Below, in pieces: positions 1-8,365 of a stretch of 56,448 nt of DNA; within the stretch, counting starts at the first letter, position 1, and every line of letters begins with the position of its first letter. The DNA lies in NCBI GenBank assembly GCA_963619835.1, contig CAVEYD010000002.1, forward strand, positions 1 to 56,448. The letters run 5' to 3'. A program made the position numbers and the translations under genes. Origin of the DNA: Fimimonas sp963619835. Its GTDB lineage: Bacteria > Bacillota > Clostridia > Christensenellales > CAG-314. The notes under the pieces were generated by a model. That model was given only the letters and a program-made list of their open reading frames with translations. It did no database searches and was not told the DNA's origin.

Positions 1-1
1 A

Positions 2-517
2 AACCCACGAAGATTGCAAAAATCCACCCGCTCGGCGGATGGATTTTTCATAATACAAGATGAACTTGCAAAGGAATCTCAGTCGATAAAACTACTTGAG
101 AAAGAAAAACGACAACCGGAAACGGCTTTAAATAACCTTATGTCGGCAATAGAACAAGGAATTATTTCAAATACAACAAATAAGCGTCTTCATGAATTGG
201 AAACAAAATTGGAAGAAACCGAAAACAATATTCTTAAAGAAAAAGCAAAAGCAACACACACATTGACTCGCAGTCAAATGAAAGAGTACTACTTGAAAGC
301 ACTGAAACTTGAACCTCAATTACTAATAGATTATCTCGTAGAAGAAATAGTGCTTTACGATGACAAAGTAGTAATAAAATACAATTCCCCGATAAAGAAC
401 GGTCCCGATGAAAGTCGGGACTTTTCTTTATGTGAAAGCATTTCCAAAATGCGAGTTGTTATCCAAAACAAGAAAAAGCCAGTCTATAAAGAAATTCTAG
501 TTATAAAAACAATATAG
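2..517 (+). CDS. Large serine recombinase, C-terminal fragment (cut by window edge)
   Basis: The frame is open from base 2, so the gene begins outside the window and only about 171 C-terminal residues are seen. They are charged and helical (two stretches rich in E, K and L) and contain the pattern NNLMSAIEQGI followed by KRLHELE and, later, LVEEIVLYDDKVVIKYN. This matches the coiled-coil and C-terminal tail of recombinase-family large serine integrases, which move phages and integrative elements. The catalytic serine domain is not in view. The stop lies 84 bases before the 3' end of a tRNA-Val on the opposite strand, with a shared terminator between them. What it mobilises cannot be judged from here. 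The family call rests on pattern recall and is fairly secure. Confidence 0.8.
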   Translation, partial: NPRRLQKSTRSADGFFIIQDELAKESQSIKLLEKEKRQPETALNNLMSAIEQGIISNTTNKRLHELETKLEETENNILKEKAKATHTLTRSQMKEYYLKALKLEPQLLIDYLVEEIVLYDDKVVIKYNSPIKNGPDESRDFSLCESISKMRVVIQNKKKPVYKEILVIKTI

Positions 518-551
518 CAAAACGTATATTTCAAAATGTTGTTTTGACAAT

Positions 552-598
552 AAAAAAAACTAAAACTTACTTCATACTAGAAGTTCGTTTTAGTTTTG
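552..598. terminator. Bidirectional terminator between recombinase and tRNA-Val
   Basis: The arms ACTAAAAC and GTTTTAGT flank a second inner stem (ACTTC/GAAGT). On the minus strand the hairpin is followed by a run of eight T, so it ends the tRNA-Val transcript; on the plus strand it can serve the recombinase. Confidence 0.75.
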
Positions 599-601
599 TA
601 A

Positions 602-677
602 TGGTGGACGATACAGGACTCGAACCTGTGACTTCCTCCACGTCAAGGAGACACTCTCCCAGCTGAGTTAATCGTCC
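602..677 (-). tRNA. tRNA-Val (GAC anticodon)
   Basis: The 76-nt cloverleaf folds completely: acceptor GGACGAT/ATCGTCC, D stem ACTC/GAGT, anticodon stem TCTCC/GGAGG with loop TTGACGT (anticodon GAC, valine), and T stem ACAGG/CCTGT with loop TTCGAGT. Discriminator A and the CCA tail are encoded. Confidence 0.97.
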
Positions 678-688
678 AACTTGCTTAT

Positions 689-717
689 ATGATAGCATAA
701 ACTTGGCATTTTGTAAA
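689..717 (-). promoter_or_regulatory. Promoter of tRNA-Val
   Basis: -35 TTTACA, 17-nt spacer, -10 TATCAT, ending 11 nt before the mature tRNA 5' end. Confidence 0.8.
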
Positions 718-776
718 TCGTTTGTACAAAATTCCTTGCAAAGTGATGCAACAGCTTGTGTTTTAACATGCTGAGC

Positions 777-837
777 GAAGGGAAACTTCACACATCTTTA
801 TAGTTTTTAATGTGTGCTTTTATTTAGTTTCCCCTTC
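777..837. repeat. Long two-step inverted repeat downstream of the hybrid kinase gene
   Basis: Outer arms GAAGGGAAACT and AGTTTCCCCTTC enclose inner arms CACACAT and ATGTGTG. It lies between the 3' end of the kinase gene (896) and the tRNA-Val promoter. It could be the kinase transcript's 3' end structure, but it lacks a clear T-run on the minus strand. Confidence 0.55.
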
Positions 838-895
838 TCCCATGTTTTACAATTACTTTGCTTTTGGCCTTAAACGGCATTTGTCGTACACCACT

Positions 896-3070
896 TTACT
901 TGTCGGCAAATATGGTGTTGAGCGTTTTTACTATTTCGTCTACACTTATGGGCTTAGCAATGTGTCCGTCCATACCGACCGCAAATGCCGCCTTTTTGTC
1001 TTCGTCAAAAGCATTGGCGGTCATGGCAACTATCGGAACGTTTGCCTTGCCCAAATCGGCTAAAGAACGAATTGCCTTAGTTGCTTCGTAACCATTCATC
1101 ATAGGCATTTGAATGTCCATAAAGATCAAATCATAGTAGCCTGCGGGGTGCGATTTAACACATTCTAACGCTTTGCTTCCGTCAACTGCTTTTTCAATGA
1201 CAAAGCCCATACTGTCAAATATCGCAACGGCAATTTCCATGTTGAGTTCATTATCTTCGACAAGAAGCAATCGCTTGCCCGACATGTTTATATTTTTGCC
1301 TTCCACAAGCTCAACCGCACCACTTACAACCTTCTTTGTTGTAATCTTAAACTCAAGTGTTACGGTAAAAGTTGTACCTTTGCCGAGTTCGCTTTGCACT
1401 TTGATGTCACCTTTCATAAGGTCTACCAAGCTTTTTGTTATCGACATCCCTAAGCCTGTGCCTTGCGTATGACTTACGGTTGAAGATTTTTCTCTTGCAA
1501 ACTGCTCGAACACATGACTTACAAATTCTTTGCTCATGCCGATACCGGTATCTTGAATTATAAAGTCGAAATATGCATAGCCTTTGTGTGGAGATTTTCT
1601 TTCATGAAGGACAAATGTTACCGTTCCCCCTTCCGGAGTAAACTTGACCGCATTTGCAAAAATGTTCATGATTATGCGATTTACGTGAAGCGCATCGGCA
1701 TACACATACGGGTGTTCTACTTCCGTTTTTTCAATATAGGTTAGATTTTTCTCATCCATATCTGCCTTGACAACATCTTTAACAAGTTGCATTTGATCGT
1801 AGACACATACGGGAACGTCTTCTATTGTTACTTTGCCGTTTTCAATACGACTCATATCTAAAACGTCGTTGATAAGGGCAAGCAAGTGCTGACTTGACTG
1901 CTCTATTTTGTCTAGATAGCTTTTTGTTTTGACTTTGTCGTCAATGTTTTTTTGTGCCAGATCGGTAAAACCTATAATGGCATTCATGGGGGTGCGAATA
2001 TCGTGAGACATATTGAAAAGAAATACTCGCTTGGAACGATTGGCCGATTCGGCAGCATCTACAGCCTTTGTCAGTTCGGCATTTTTACTTTCCAATTCCA
2101 ACTTGTAAGCATGTTCTTGTTCTTCCTGTTCGTAAATCAATTTGTTTGTTGCACGAATTCTAATTAGTTGCACTACCGCAATTGCAAAAATATAAAGCGT
2201 GATTGCAACTGCTACTACCGGAAATACGTTTTTGTACATTTGCTCTGCAGAAATAAGGGCACAAACATAGAACTCGCGTCCATGACTGTACAAACCAAAA
2301 TAACGAAGCGACTCTCCGTCTTTTTTTACAGTTATCATAGTGTCGGCATTACCGGAAGTGCGAATGCTGTTTACAAGCGCTTTGTCTTTTTGAGAAATCG
2401 TATCCCTTTGAAAGTTTTTGTCGTTAGATGCAATTATATCGCTGCCATCCATAACGACAAACGTACTTAGCTCGGAATCGTAGCCGTCTAAAAGATTTTG
2501 TATGGAAAGAATTGACTTTACAGCAAATTCTTTAGTTGTGTGACGATACACCAAAAGTGCACCTGTCGAACACTTTTCAATTGCTACATCTACATAAGAT
2601 TCATCGTCAAGCTTGATGCGCTTAACATAAGCATTGTTGTCGTGTTGCATCACTCTAACAACTGAGTCTTGATTTAGTTTTTGTTTAAAACTCTCGTAAC
2701 CGACACCATCTTTGGCGTACTCTGCCGTAACATTGCAGTTTGTGTCAAGAATTGTGATTCCGGTTGCCGCAAGTTCTTCGGCATGCTTTTTTAAATGTTC
2801 TTGTGTGGGCTCTTCTTCGCAATCCTTAATCAACTTTGCAGTTTCTGCCTTTCGCATAAGGCTTTTAACTTCTTCCGTATTGTTAAATTCGACATAATTT
2901 GTGTACTGCTTTTTTATGTACTCGATATCAGTTGTAAGTTCGATAGCGTGATTGTTTCGTGCAACCGAAATGCCGACAAACATTACCGCAAGCGCAAACA
3001 CAACGCCTATTGCAATAACAGTTATAACAAAAGGTTTACTAAAAACAGTGCTTAAGCTTTTACTCCTCAA
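896..3070 (-). CDS. Hybrid sensor histidine kinase with C-terminal receiver domain
   Basis: A membrane-bound hybrid kinase that autophosphorylates on His and passes the phosphate to its own receiver. From the start used here: TM1 about residues 14-36, an extracytoplasmic sensor region of about 240 residues, TM2 about 283-303, then a phosphoacceptor helix with NMSHDIRTPMNAI (His356). The ATPase domain carries an N box near residue 473 and the DTGIGM and GTGLGM boxes. The receiver has the MDIQMP motif (Asp652). I chose a TTG start at 3070 because GGGAGGTG sits 6 nt upstream; a weaker ATG exists at 3100. The start overlaps the last codons of the upstream solute-binding lipoprotein gene, so the two are translationally coupled and the lipoprotein probably feeds the ligand signal to the kinase. 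Confidence 0.92.
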   Translation of the reverse strand: MRSKSLSTVFSKPFVITVIAIGVVFALAVMFVGISVARNNHAIELTTDIEYIKKQYTNYVEFNNTEEVKSLMRKAETAKLIKDCEEEPTQEHLKKHAEELAATGITILDTNCNVTAEYAKDGVGYESFKQKLNQDSVVRVMQHDNNAYVKRIKLDDESYVDVAIEKCSTGALLVYRHTTKEFAVKSILSIQNLLDGYDSELSTFVVMDGSDIIASNDKNFQRDTISQKDKALVNSIRTSGNADTMITVKKDGESLRYFGLYSHGREFYVCALISAEQMYKNVFPVVAVAITLYIFAIAVVQLIRIRATNKLIYEQEEQEHAYKLELESKNAELTKAVDAAESANRSKRVFLFNMSHDIRTPMNAIIGFTDLAQKNIDDKVKTKSYLDKIEQSSQHLLALINDVLDMSRIENGKVTIEDVPVCVYDQMQLVKDVVKADMDEKNLTYIEKTEVEHPYVYADALHVNRIIMNIFANAVKFTPEGGTVTFVLHERKSPHKGYAYFDFIIQDTGIGMSKEFVSHVFEQFAREKSSTVSHTQGTGLGMSITKSLVDLMKGDIKVQSELGKGTTFTVTLEFKITTKKVVSGAVELVEGKNINMSGKRLLLVEDNELNMEIAVAIFDSMGFVIEKAVDGSKALECVKSHPAGYYDLIFMDIQMPMMNGYEATKAIRSLADLGKANVPIVAMTANAFDEDKKAAFAVGMDGHIAKPISVDEIVKTLNTIFADK

Positions 3071-3908
3071 TGTCGTCACCTCCCAGATATCTATCCGCAT
3101 CGTCGAGATAACGTTTTATGATGCTAGCAAGAGTTCCGTCCTTGCGCATCTCTTTAAGCAATTCGTTTAACTTTGCACACAATGTTTCGTCACCATTTTT
3201 AGAAAATGCAACACCTACACCTGCATGTAGCAGAGGCTCGTCTAAAATGACAAATTTAGTGTCGTAGTCCTTCATGTACTGAGCAACAACGGGTTCGTCC
3301 GCAACAAGTGCGTCTATGTAGCCACAACCCAAAGCGGCAAAAGGTAAGTTGTTGTCTTCGTAACTAACTACTTGAATATTTGACGGAACACTTGCATTTT
3401 GATGATTTAGCAATATTGTTTCGGCAGAGCTTGACGACTGTACGGCAATAGATTTTCCGTACAGATCTTGTAAAGAATTGATTCCGCTACCGCTATTAAC
3501 TGCTACAACCTGATTGCTGTTTAGGTACGGTCCAACCCAAAGATAGTCGTTTTCGCGTCCTTGCATGGTAAACGCTCCGGCAACACAATCGATCTCGCCG
3601 GAATCAAGCATAGCATCTCTGTCTTCCCAATTGATGGTGATAAGTTCAATGCCATATCCTGCACGACTAAAAACTTCTCGCAAAACATCTATGTCGATGC
3701 CTGTTGGATTTCCGCTGTTGTCCATGTCGGTAAAAGGCGGATAATCTTCACTTCCTACTTTGATAACCGGACGTTCGTCTAAACTCGACTCGCCGTTTGA
3801 ATTACAAGACACAAAGCAAAACACAAAAATAATGCAGAGAATTGCAGACAATAGCCGACAAACAAGCTTTTTTATGAAATTGTTTCTTTGTGCGGCAAAA
3901 ATATTCAT
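3060..3908 (-). CDS. Family 3 solute-binding lipoprotein, likely sensor partner of the kinase
   Basis: A 282-residue protein with a hydrophobic signal and a lipobox-like FVSC (Cys35), so it is probably anchored outside the membrane. The mature part begins with the SBP_bac_3 pattern KVGSEDYPPFTDMD, then GIDIDVLREVF, and continues with NWEDRDAMLDSGEIDC and a second lobe. These proteins bind amino acids or other small polar solutes. There is no permease or ATPase beside it. Instead the gene overlaps the hybrid kinase gene, which suggests a sensory rather than a transport role. The SD is GGGG, 8 nt before the ATG. The ligand cannot be read from the sequence. Confidence 0.88.
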   Translation of the reverse strand: MNIFAAQRNNFIKKLVCRLLSAILCIIFVFCFVSCNSNGESSLDERPVIKVGSEDYPPFTDMDNSGNPTGIDIDVLREVFSRAGYGIELITINWEDRDAMLDSGEIDCVAGAFTMQGRENDYLWVGPYLNSNQVVAVNSGSGINSLQDLYGKSIAVQSSSSAETILLNHQNASVPSNIQVVSYEDNNLPFAALGCGYIDALVADEPVVAQYMKDYDTKFVILDEPLLHAGVGVAFSKNGDETLCAKLNELLKEMRKDGTLASIIKRYLDDADRYLGGDDIEE

Positions 3909-3932
3909 TAAAATTTCCCCTTTATTTCGTAT

Positions 3933-3961
3933 ATTGTATCATATTTGAAATACGTTGTAAA
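3933..3961 (-). promoter_or_regulatory. Promoter of the solute sensor-kinase operon
   Basis: -35 TTTACA, 17-nt spacer, -10 TACAAT, about 25 nt before the lipoprotein start codon. Confidence 0.8.
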
Positions 3962-3977
3962 TAGTGATTTTTTACGA

Positions 3978-4018
3978 AAAAAGCCCACACTTAAACTTTT
4001 GCAAGTAAGTTGGGCTGT
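3978..4018 (-). terminator. Terminator after the HPt gene
   Basis: On the minus strand AGCCCA-ACTTA pairs with TAAGT-TGGGCT (one bulge), followed by TTTTTT. Confidence 0.75.
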
Positions 4019-4100
4019 GATTGTTAAAAAAACATACGTATGCGAATTTACACTACATTTTTGAGCGTTTATGTTTGTAAAACAAACAAAAATCTTTTGC

Positions 4101-4457
4101 TTAGTCTAAGTTTTGTTTGATAAGTTCGCAAGTGCGATTGTACTCGGCTTGCAAACTCGGCAAAGCTTTTTTGCCTTCGTCCAAGTTGCCTGCACGCAAC
4201 AACTCGGTTACGGCTGAGGCTTTTTCAAACAAAAATTGCAAACCAAGGTTTGCCGCAACGCCTTTTAACGTGTGTGCACAACGGAAAGACGTTTGTACAT
4301 CGTTGTCATTTAATGCAGAAACAAGTTGGTTAAAACTATCGTCACTTAAAAACTTGTTTAAAAACTTTTCCAAAAAAGCTTGACTTCCGCCAAGACGAGA
4401 AAGAATTTCGTTGGCATCTCCGCCAACTTGCTTGTAAAACTCTTGTAAATTACTCAT
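4101..4457 (-). CDS. Stand-alone HPt phosphotransfer protein
   Basis: A 118-residue, largely helical cytosolic protein with the HPt signature AHTLKGVAANLG; His62 is the expected phosphate carrier. HPt proteins shuttle phosphate between receiver domains, for example from a hybrid kinase to a final response regulator. It sits between two hybrid kinases and an HD-GYP response regulator and has its own promoter and terminator, so it may be shared by both kinases. The SD GGAG lies 7 nt before the ATG. The length is normal for a single HPt domain. Confidence 0.92.
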   Translation of the reverse strand: MSNLQEFYKQVGGDANEILSRLGGSQAFLEKFLNKFLSDDSFNQLVSALNDNDVQTSFRCAHTLKGVAANLGLQFLFEKASAVTELLRAGNLDEGKKALPSLQAEYNRTCELIKQNLD

Positions 4458-4490
4458 AAAATTTCTCCGTCATGCAAAAATTTCTATAAA

Positions 4491-4519
4491 AGTATACAAT
4501 AACAAAAAGCGATTGTCAA
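4491..4519 (-). promoter_or_regulatory. Promoter of the HPt gene
   Basis: -35 TTGACA, 17-nt spacer, -10 TATACT, about 34 nt before the start codon. Confidence 0.85.
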
Positions 4520-4608
4520 TACGTAATTTTTGAAAATTCTAAAGTTTCACAAACATATATTTCAACTTTTGAAAAAATCTCAAACAAGTAATTGCGTAAG
4601 AATAAACA

Positions 4609-4646
4609 TAAAAACGGCAAACAAATAATGTTTGTTGCCGTTTTTA
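4609..4646. terminator. Terminator after the HD-GYP regulator gene
   Basis: AAAAACGGCAAACA and TGTTTGTTGCCGTTTTT form a long stem with a five-base loop and T/A runs on both sides. Confidence 0.85.
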
Positions 4647-4673
4647 TAGTTTTTGAATAATTTTTTAATTGTT

Positions 4674-6167
4674 TTATCTCTTTTTGGTAAAATGTCCAAC
4701 CACGAATATGTATTCCGAACCGTCTTCCGGCCAAATTGCCATGGCTCTTGCTTGATAGGGAATGAGTTTTCCGTTAATACGAAGTTTAACCGGAATTGCC
4801 GCTATGGGATCTTCACGTGTGGTTTGGTGAAGTGCCAAACGCAGCATGTCCCAATAGGCTATCGGCAAAATGTTGTCCGGGCTTTCTCTTGTGGTGAATA
4901 CCACTTTGTGCATGGGACCTTCGCCCTTTTTGGAATACACAAAAGATGCTTTGTGCAACAAAACGTCGTACTCAAATTGAATACCGTCACAACACTCCAT
5001 AAAGAAATCCTTTTTCTTGCGTTCGTTGTCCATCATGCGACGAAGTGCATTGCCTTGAGGCAAATCGTTGTCGATAAGCAATTCGTCGGTAATATAGGCG
5101 GCTTCGCGTTGAAAATCGTATGTTTCTCCGGTATCTTTTAGATTTTGAAGTTCGTTTGAAATATCGTTTAGACATTGCATCAAAAGCGGATTGAATTTTC
5201 CGCAATCGCCTTGAATGATCATCTTTTTAGCTACAGAATGGGGGTAAGCATTTTTGTAGCAACGAACACTTGTTAAAGCATCGTAAGCATCGGCAACCGA
5301 CACTACTTGCGCTTCAATAGGAATGTTGTCTCCGACTAATCCGTCCGGATAACCGTTTCCGTCGTATTTTTCGTGATGCCAACGGCAAATATGCCTTGCT
5401 GTGCGAATAAAAGCACTGTTTTGATCTAAGCCTACACTTTGCAAGATGTTGTCACCTTCGACCGTGTGCGACTTCATTACTTCCCATTCGTCCGCAGTAA
5501 GTTTTCCGGGTTTGTTGAGAATAGCATCGGGAACTTTGATTTTGCCGATATCGTGAAGTGCCGAAAGAGAACTGATAAGAGCAATATCCGTTTTGGTTAA
5601 GTTGTACTTGTCAGTGATTTGGACAAGACGTTGTAAAAGCAATTTTGTGATAATTTGAACGTTTAATGTGTGACTGCCTGATTCGTGATTGCGCAATTCG
5701 ATGATATTGCTGAAAATATTTATCATTGAATTGTTTACTTTTTCACGGTCGTACACCTGGTTTTCGACAAGCTGAATAAGCTTTTTTTGATGGGCATACA
5801 TCATAAGCGTGTTTTCAACGCGGCGCTGTACCACTATTGTACGAAACGGACGACTGATATAATCGACAACTCCCAACCTGTAAGCTTGTGCAATAAATTC
5901 CGAACCGTCTTCCGCCGAAATGATAATTACAGGGAATTCCTCTATCCAGTGGCGCTCGTTCATTACCTTTAGCACTTCAAAGCCATCCATTTGGGGCATG
6001 TTTAAGTCCAAAAGAATAAGATCAATGTTTTCGTCGCCACGAAGAATATCTACAACTTCCACACCGTTTTGAGCATACACAAAGTCGTATCCGTCGCCAA
6101 GCATTTGACTGAGCATTTCGCGATTCATAGCCACGTCGTCTGCTATCAAAATTCTGCTTCTTTTCAT
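4674..6167 (-). CDS. Response regulator with HD-GYP (c-di-GMP phosphodiesterase) domain
   Basis: A 497-residue cytosolic protein. The N-terminal receiver (about 1-125) has the phosphoacceptor motif LLDLNMP with Asp54 and a conserved Lys-region turn YISRPF. An HD-GYP domain follows (about 145-335): HDIGK at 205-209, KPGKL, the HH pair at 264-265 with E266, and GNGYP at 270-274. The metal-binding and GYP residues are present, so hydrolysis of cyclic di-GMP is expected. The C-terminal 150 residues resemble a PAS-like fold ending YIFVVGHF; their ligand is unknown. It is the natural output of the neighbouring hybrid kinases through the HPt protein. The SD GAGGT is 6 nt before the ATG. Confidence 0.92.
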   Translation of the reverse strand: MKRSRILIADDVAMNREMLSQMLGDGYDFVYAQNGVEVVDILRGDENIDLILLDLNMPQMDGFEVLKVMNERHWIEEFPVIIISAEDGSEFIAQAYRLGVVDYISRPFRTIVVQRRVENTLMMYAHQKKLIQLVENQVYDREKVNNSMINIFSNIIELRNHESGSHTLNVQIITKLLLQRLVQITDKYNLTKTDIALISSLSALHDIGKIKVPDAILNKPGKLTADEWEVMKSHTVEGDNILQSVGLDQNSAFIRTARHICRWHHEKYDGNGYPDGLVGDNIPIEAQVVSVADAYDALTSVRCYKNAYPHSVAKKMIIQGDCGKFNPLLMQCLNDISNELQNLKDTGETYDFQREAAYITDELLIDNDLPQGNALRRMMDNERKKKDFFMECCDGIQFEYDVLLHKASFVYSKKGEGPMHKVVFTTRESPDNILPIAYWDMLRLALHQTTREDPIAAIPVKLRINGKLIPYQARAMAIWPEDGSEYIFVVGHFTKKR

Positions 6168-6197
6168 TTTTTACCTCAGCATTTTTTATTACAAAAA

Positions 6198-6225
6198 ATT
6201 CTACAATGTTTTAATGTTTTTACAA
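6198..6225 (-). promoter_or_regulatory. Possible promoter of the HD-GYP regulator gene
   Basis: -35 TTGTAA, 16-nt spacer, -10 TAGAAT in the gap after the upstream kinase gene. Read-through from that kinase gene is equally possible. Confidence 0.5.
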
Positions 6226-6246
6226 CGTTTCAATTTCTTATAAAAT

Positions 6247-8160
6247 TTACTTTTTTGCAACACATTGTCCTAATACGTTGCAAAGTTGTTCGGCATTGAC
6301 GGGTTTTGCCAAGTGGTAATCCATGCCGGCGTCAAGCGTGCGTTTGCGCTCTTCATCGAAGGCATCGGCAGTCATTGCAATGATGGGGATCGTTTGAGAA
6401 TCGGATCTACCGGATTCACGAATAAGCTTTGTGGCTTCTATTCCGTCCATAACAGGCATTCTTATGTCCATGAGAATTGCATCAAACGTGTGTTCTTTTG
6501 ACGAAATAAAGGCATCTACAGCCTTCCTACCGTCTTGTGCGGTGGTTACAACGCATCCTTTGCCTTCCAAAATAGTTTGGGCAACGTAAGTGTTGAGTTC
6601 GTTGTCCTCAACAAGCAAGATTTGCATACCGGAGATATCGCCTTGAGCATTTGTCTTTTCTTCTTCCGACAACTCTTCGTTAGCAACAACGTCAACGTAA
6701 AAATTAACTTCAAATTCCGTACCCTTTCCAAGTTCGCTCTTTACGGAAATTGTACCATCCATGGCTTCGACAAGATTTTTTACAATGGACAACCCCAATC
6801 CGGTGCCTTGAGTGGCACCTATTACTTCGGAATGCTCGCGTGCAAAAGGCTCAAACAAATGTTTTTGGAATTCCTCGCTCATTCCTATGCCGTTATCTCG
6901 CACAATAAATTGAATTTTTAGACGTCCGTTTTCAACTTCCTTGTTGTTTACTTCAAACCAAACATCTCCGCCTTCCGGAGTAAATTTAGCCGCATTGGAC
7001 AACAAATTAAAGAAGACTTGATTGAAACGTAGTTTGTCGACAGAAATTGTGTATTGCCCCGGGTTAAGTTCCGGATGGAAATTTAAGTGTTTAGATTCCA
7101 TTAGCGGATTTATAACCGTTTCGACTGTCTTTAAAAACTGTGAGCGAGTTAAGTTTTCCTTGTGCAAAACAACTTCACCGCTTTCGATACGACTCATATC
7201 CAAAATGTCGTTGATTAGTCCAAGCAAAAACTTTTCGGAAATTTCCATTTTGCTTAGATAATCTTGTATTTTTAGCATGTCCGTTTCCTTTTGGGCAAGA
7301 CTTGTCAAGTTGATAATAGCATTCATGGGGGTGCGAATATCGTGCGACATGTTGGACAAGAATTTTGTCTTTACTTGATTTGCTTCCTTGGCTTGCAACG
7401 TTGCAAATTGTGCCTGACCGAGTGCAGATTGAATTGCACGTTGATGCTGTTCGCCTATAGATTCCGCCTCGCGAGATGCCATAAAGAAAAACGCAAGAAG
7501 AGCAACTATTGTCGAGCAGAACGGATTAAACGGGAAAACAGTTCCTACTTTTGAAAGGAAGAAGTAGTTTATTACAAAACCAACAAGCGGAATTAACGAA
7601 ATAAACACCGACTGTTTAAAGTAAGGCTCCTGACTTTGTTTTTTACGTAAAATAATTGCTATTGCATCGCCAATAGGTTCAACATAATAGAAGAAGTTTA
7701 AAATCGAATAAAAAGTGTACAAAACTCCGCGTTCGTACCAAACGTCGGCATTACCACCGTTGATTTTCCACAACAAACCGGTAAAAGGAGAAATAATTAC
7801 AACGACTGCTAAAAATACAAGCGGAACAAACTCTATTTTGCGAACAATCGGGGAATATGTACTACCAACATAGTTGCGTACAAAAATGTGCCAAGCAAAT
7901 GGCAACGCAATGTAAATTATATAGAATATAGGAATCCAAATTCTAAAAAATCCAATTGGTCTGGGCACAGAGTTGTCTGCAATAATCCAAACCATATCTG
8001 CAATAATGTACGCCACAGTTGCAAACAAAAGCGTCAAACATCTCATGCGACTATTCTTTTGTTTAATAGCAGTGAGTGTGCGAGAGATAAGTATCGCCAA
8101 AATAACGAGCATTGCCGTTGAGCTTAGTATATAGGTACTTACGATATTGATACGTACCAC
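6247..8160 (-). CDS. Hybrid histidine kinase with multi-pass membrane sensor and receiver
   Basis: A 637-residue protein. The first 230 residues hold about seven hydrophobic segments, a 7TM-type membrane sensor rather than a large external domain. The kinase core has NMSHDIRTPMNAI (His273), an N box near FNLLSNAAKF, and the RDNGIGMS and GTGLGLSI boxes. The receiver at about 512-635 has MDIRMP (Asp565). It is the second hybrid kinase of this cluster; its likely route is its own receiver, the HPt protein, then the HD-GYP regulator encoded just downstream. The start is awkward: the GTG used here is fused to the SD (AGGAGGTG), and no in-frame ATG, GTG or TTG lies at normal spacing, so the N-terminus is uncertain. 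Confidence 0.9.
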   Translation of the reverse strand: MVRINIVSTYILSSTAMLVILAILISRTLTAIKQKNSRMRCLTLLFATVAYIIADMVWIIADNSVPRPIGFFRIWIPIFYIIYIALPFAWHIFVRNYVGSTYSPIVRKIEFVPLVFLAVVVIISPFTGLLWKINGGNADVWYERGVLYTFYSILNFFYYVEPIGDAIAIILRKKQSQEPYFKQSVFISLIPLVGFVINYFFLSKVGTVFPFNPFCSTIVALLAFFFMASREAESIGEQHQRAIQSALGQAQFATLQAKEANQVKTKFLSNMSHDIRTPMNAIINLTSLAQKETDMLKIQDYLSKMEISEKFLLGLINDILDMSRIESGEVVLHKENLTRSQFLKTVETVINPLMESKHLNFHPELNPGQYTISVDKLRFNQVFFNLLSNAAKFTPEGGDVWFEVNNKEVENGRLKIQFIVRDNGIGMSEEFQKHLFEPFAREHSEVIGATQGTGLGLSIVKNLVEAMDGTISVKSELGKGTEFEVNFYVDVVANEELSEEEKTNAQGDISGMQILLVEDNELNTYVAQTILEGKGCVVTTAQDGRKAVDAFISSKEHTFDAILMDIRMPVMDGIEATKLIRESGRSDSQTIPIIAMTADAFDEERKRTLDAGMDYHLAKPVNAEQLCNVLGQCVAKK

Positions 8161-8315
8161 CTCCTGATGTTGTCATGCTAAGTTGTGCCTTATTTATTTT
8201 GGCAATTTAACATGTTTTCCAAAAAATTTTTGCACTTTTTGTTTATTACTGAAAAAATTGTATGTAAAATTTGCTTTTACAATAAACAACAAGCGCAAAT
8301 TTTCACTTTTGCCCT

Positions 8316-8344
8316 ATTTTATCAAATAAAAAAGTGGTTGTAAA
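8316..8344 (-). promoter_or_regulatory. Possible promoter of the second hybrid kinase
   Basis: -35 TTTACA, 17-nt spacer, -10 TAAAAT, giving a leader of about 150 nt. It abuts the assembly gap. Confidence 0.5.
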
Positions 8345-8347
8345 TAC

Positions 8348-8357
8348 NNNNNNNNNN
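8348..8357. other. Assembly gap (ten N)
   Basis: A run of ten N marks a scaffold join. The real distance is unknown, and gene order on the two sides may not be contiguous in the organism. Confidence 0.98.
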
Positions 8358-8365
8358 AATAAATA

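Noticed and set aside
2..517. Reading the recombinase as a complete 167-residue gene from a TTG at 14
   Set aside because: The frame is open to the window edge and the sequence is only the C-terminal part of a larger family, so it is a truncated gene.
567..791. 74-residue frame over tRNA-Val on the minus strand
   Set aside because: Overlaps the tRNA and its terminator and has no SD.
4653..5141. 162-residue plus-strand frame opposite the HD-GYP gene
   Set aside because: Shadow of the coding strand; composition (many H, F, C) and lack of SD are typical of antisense frames.
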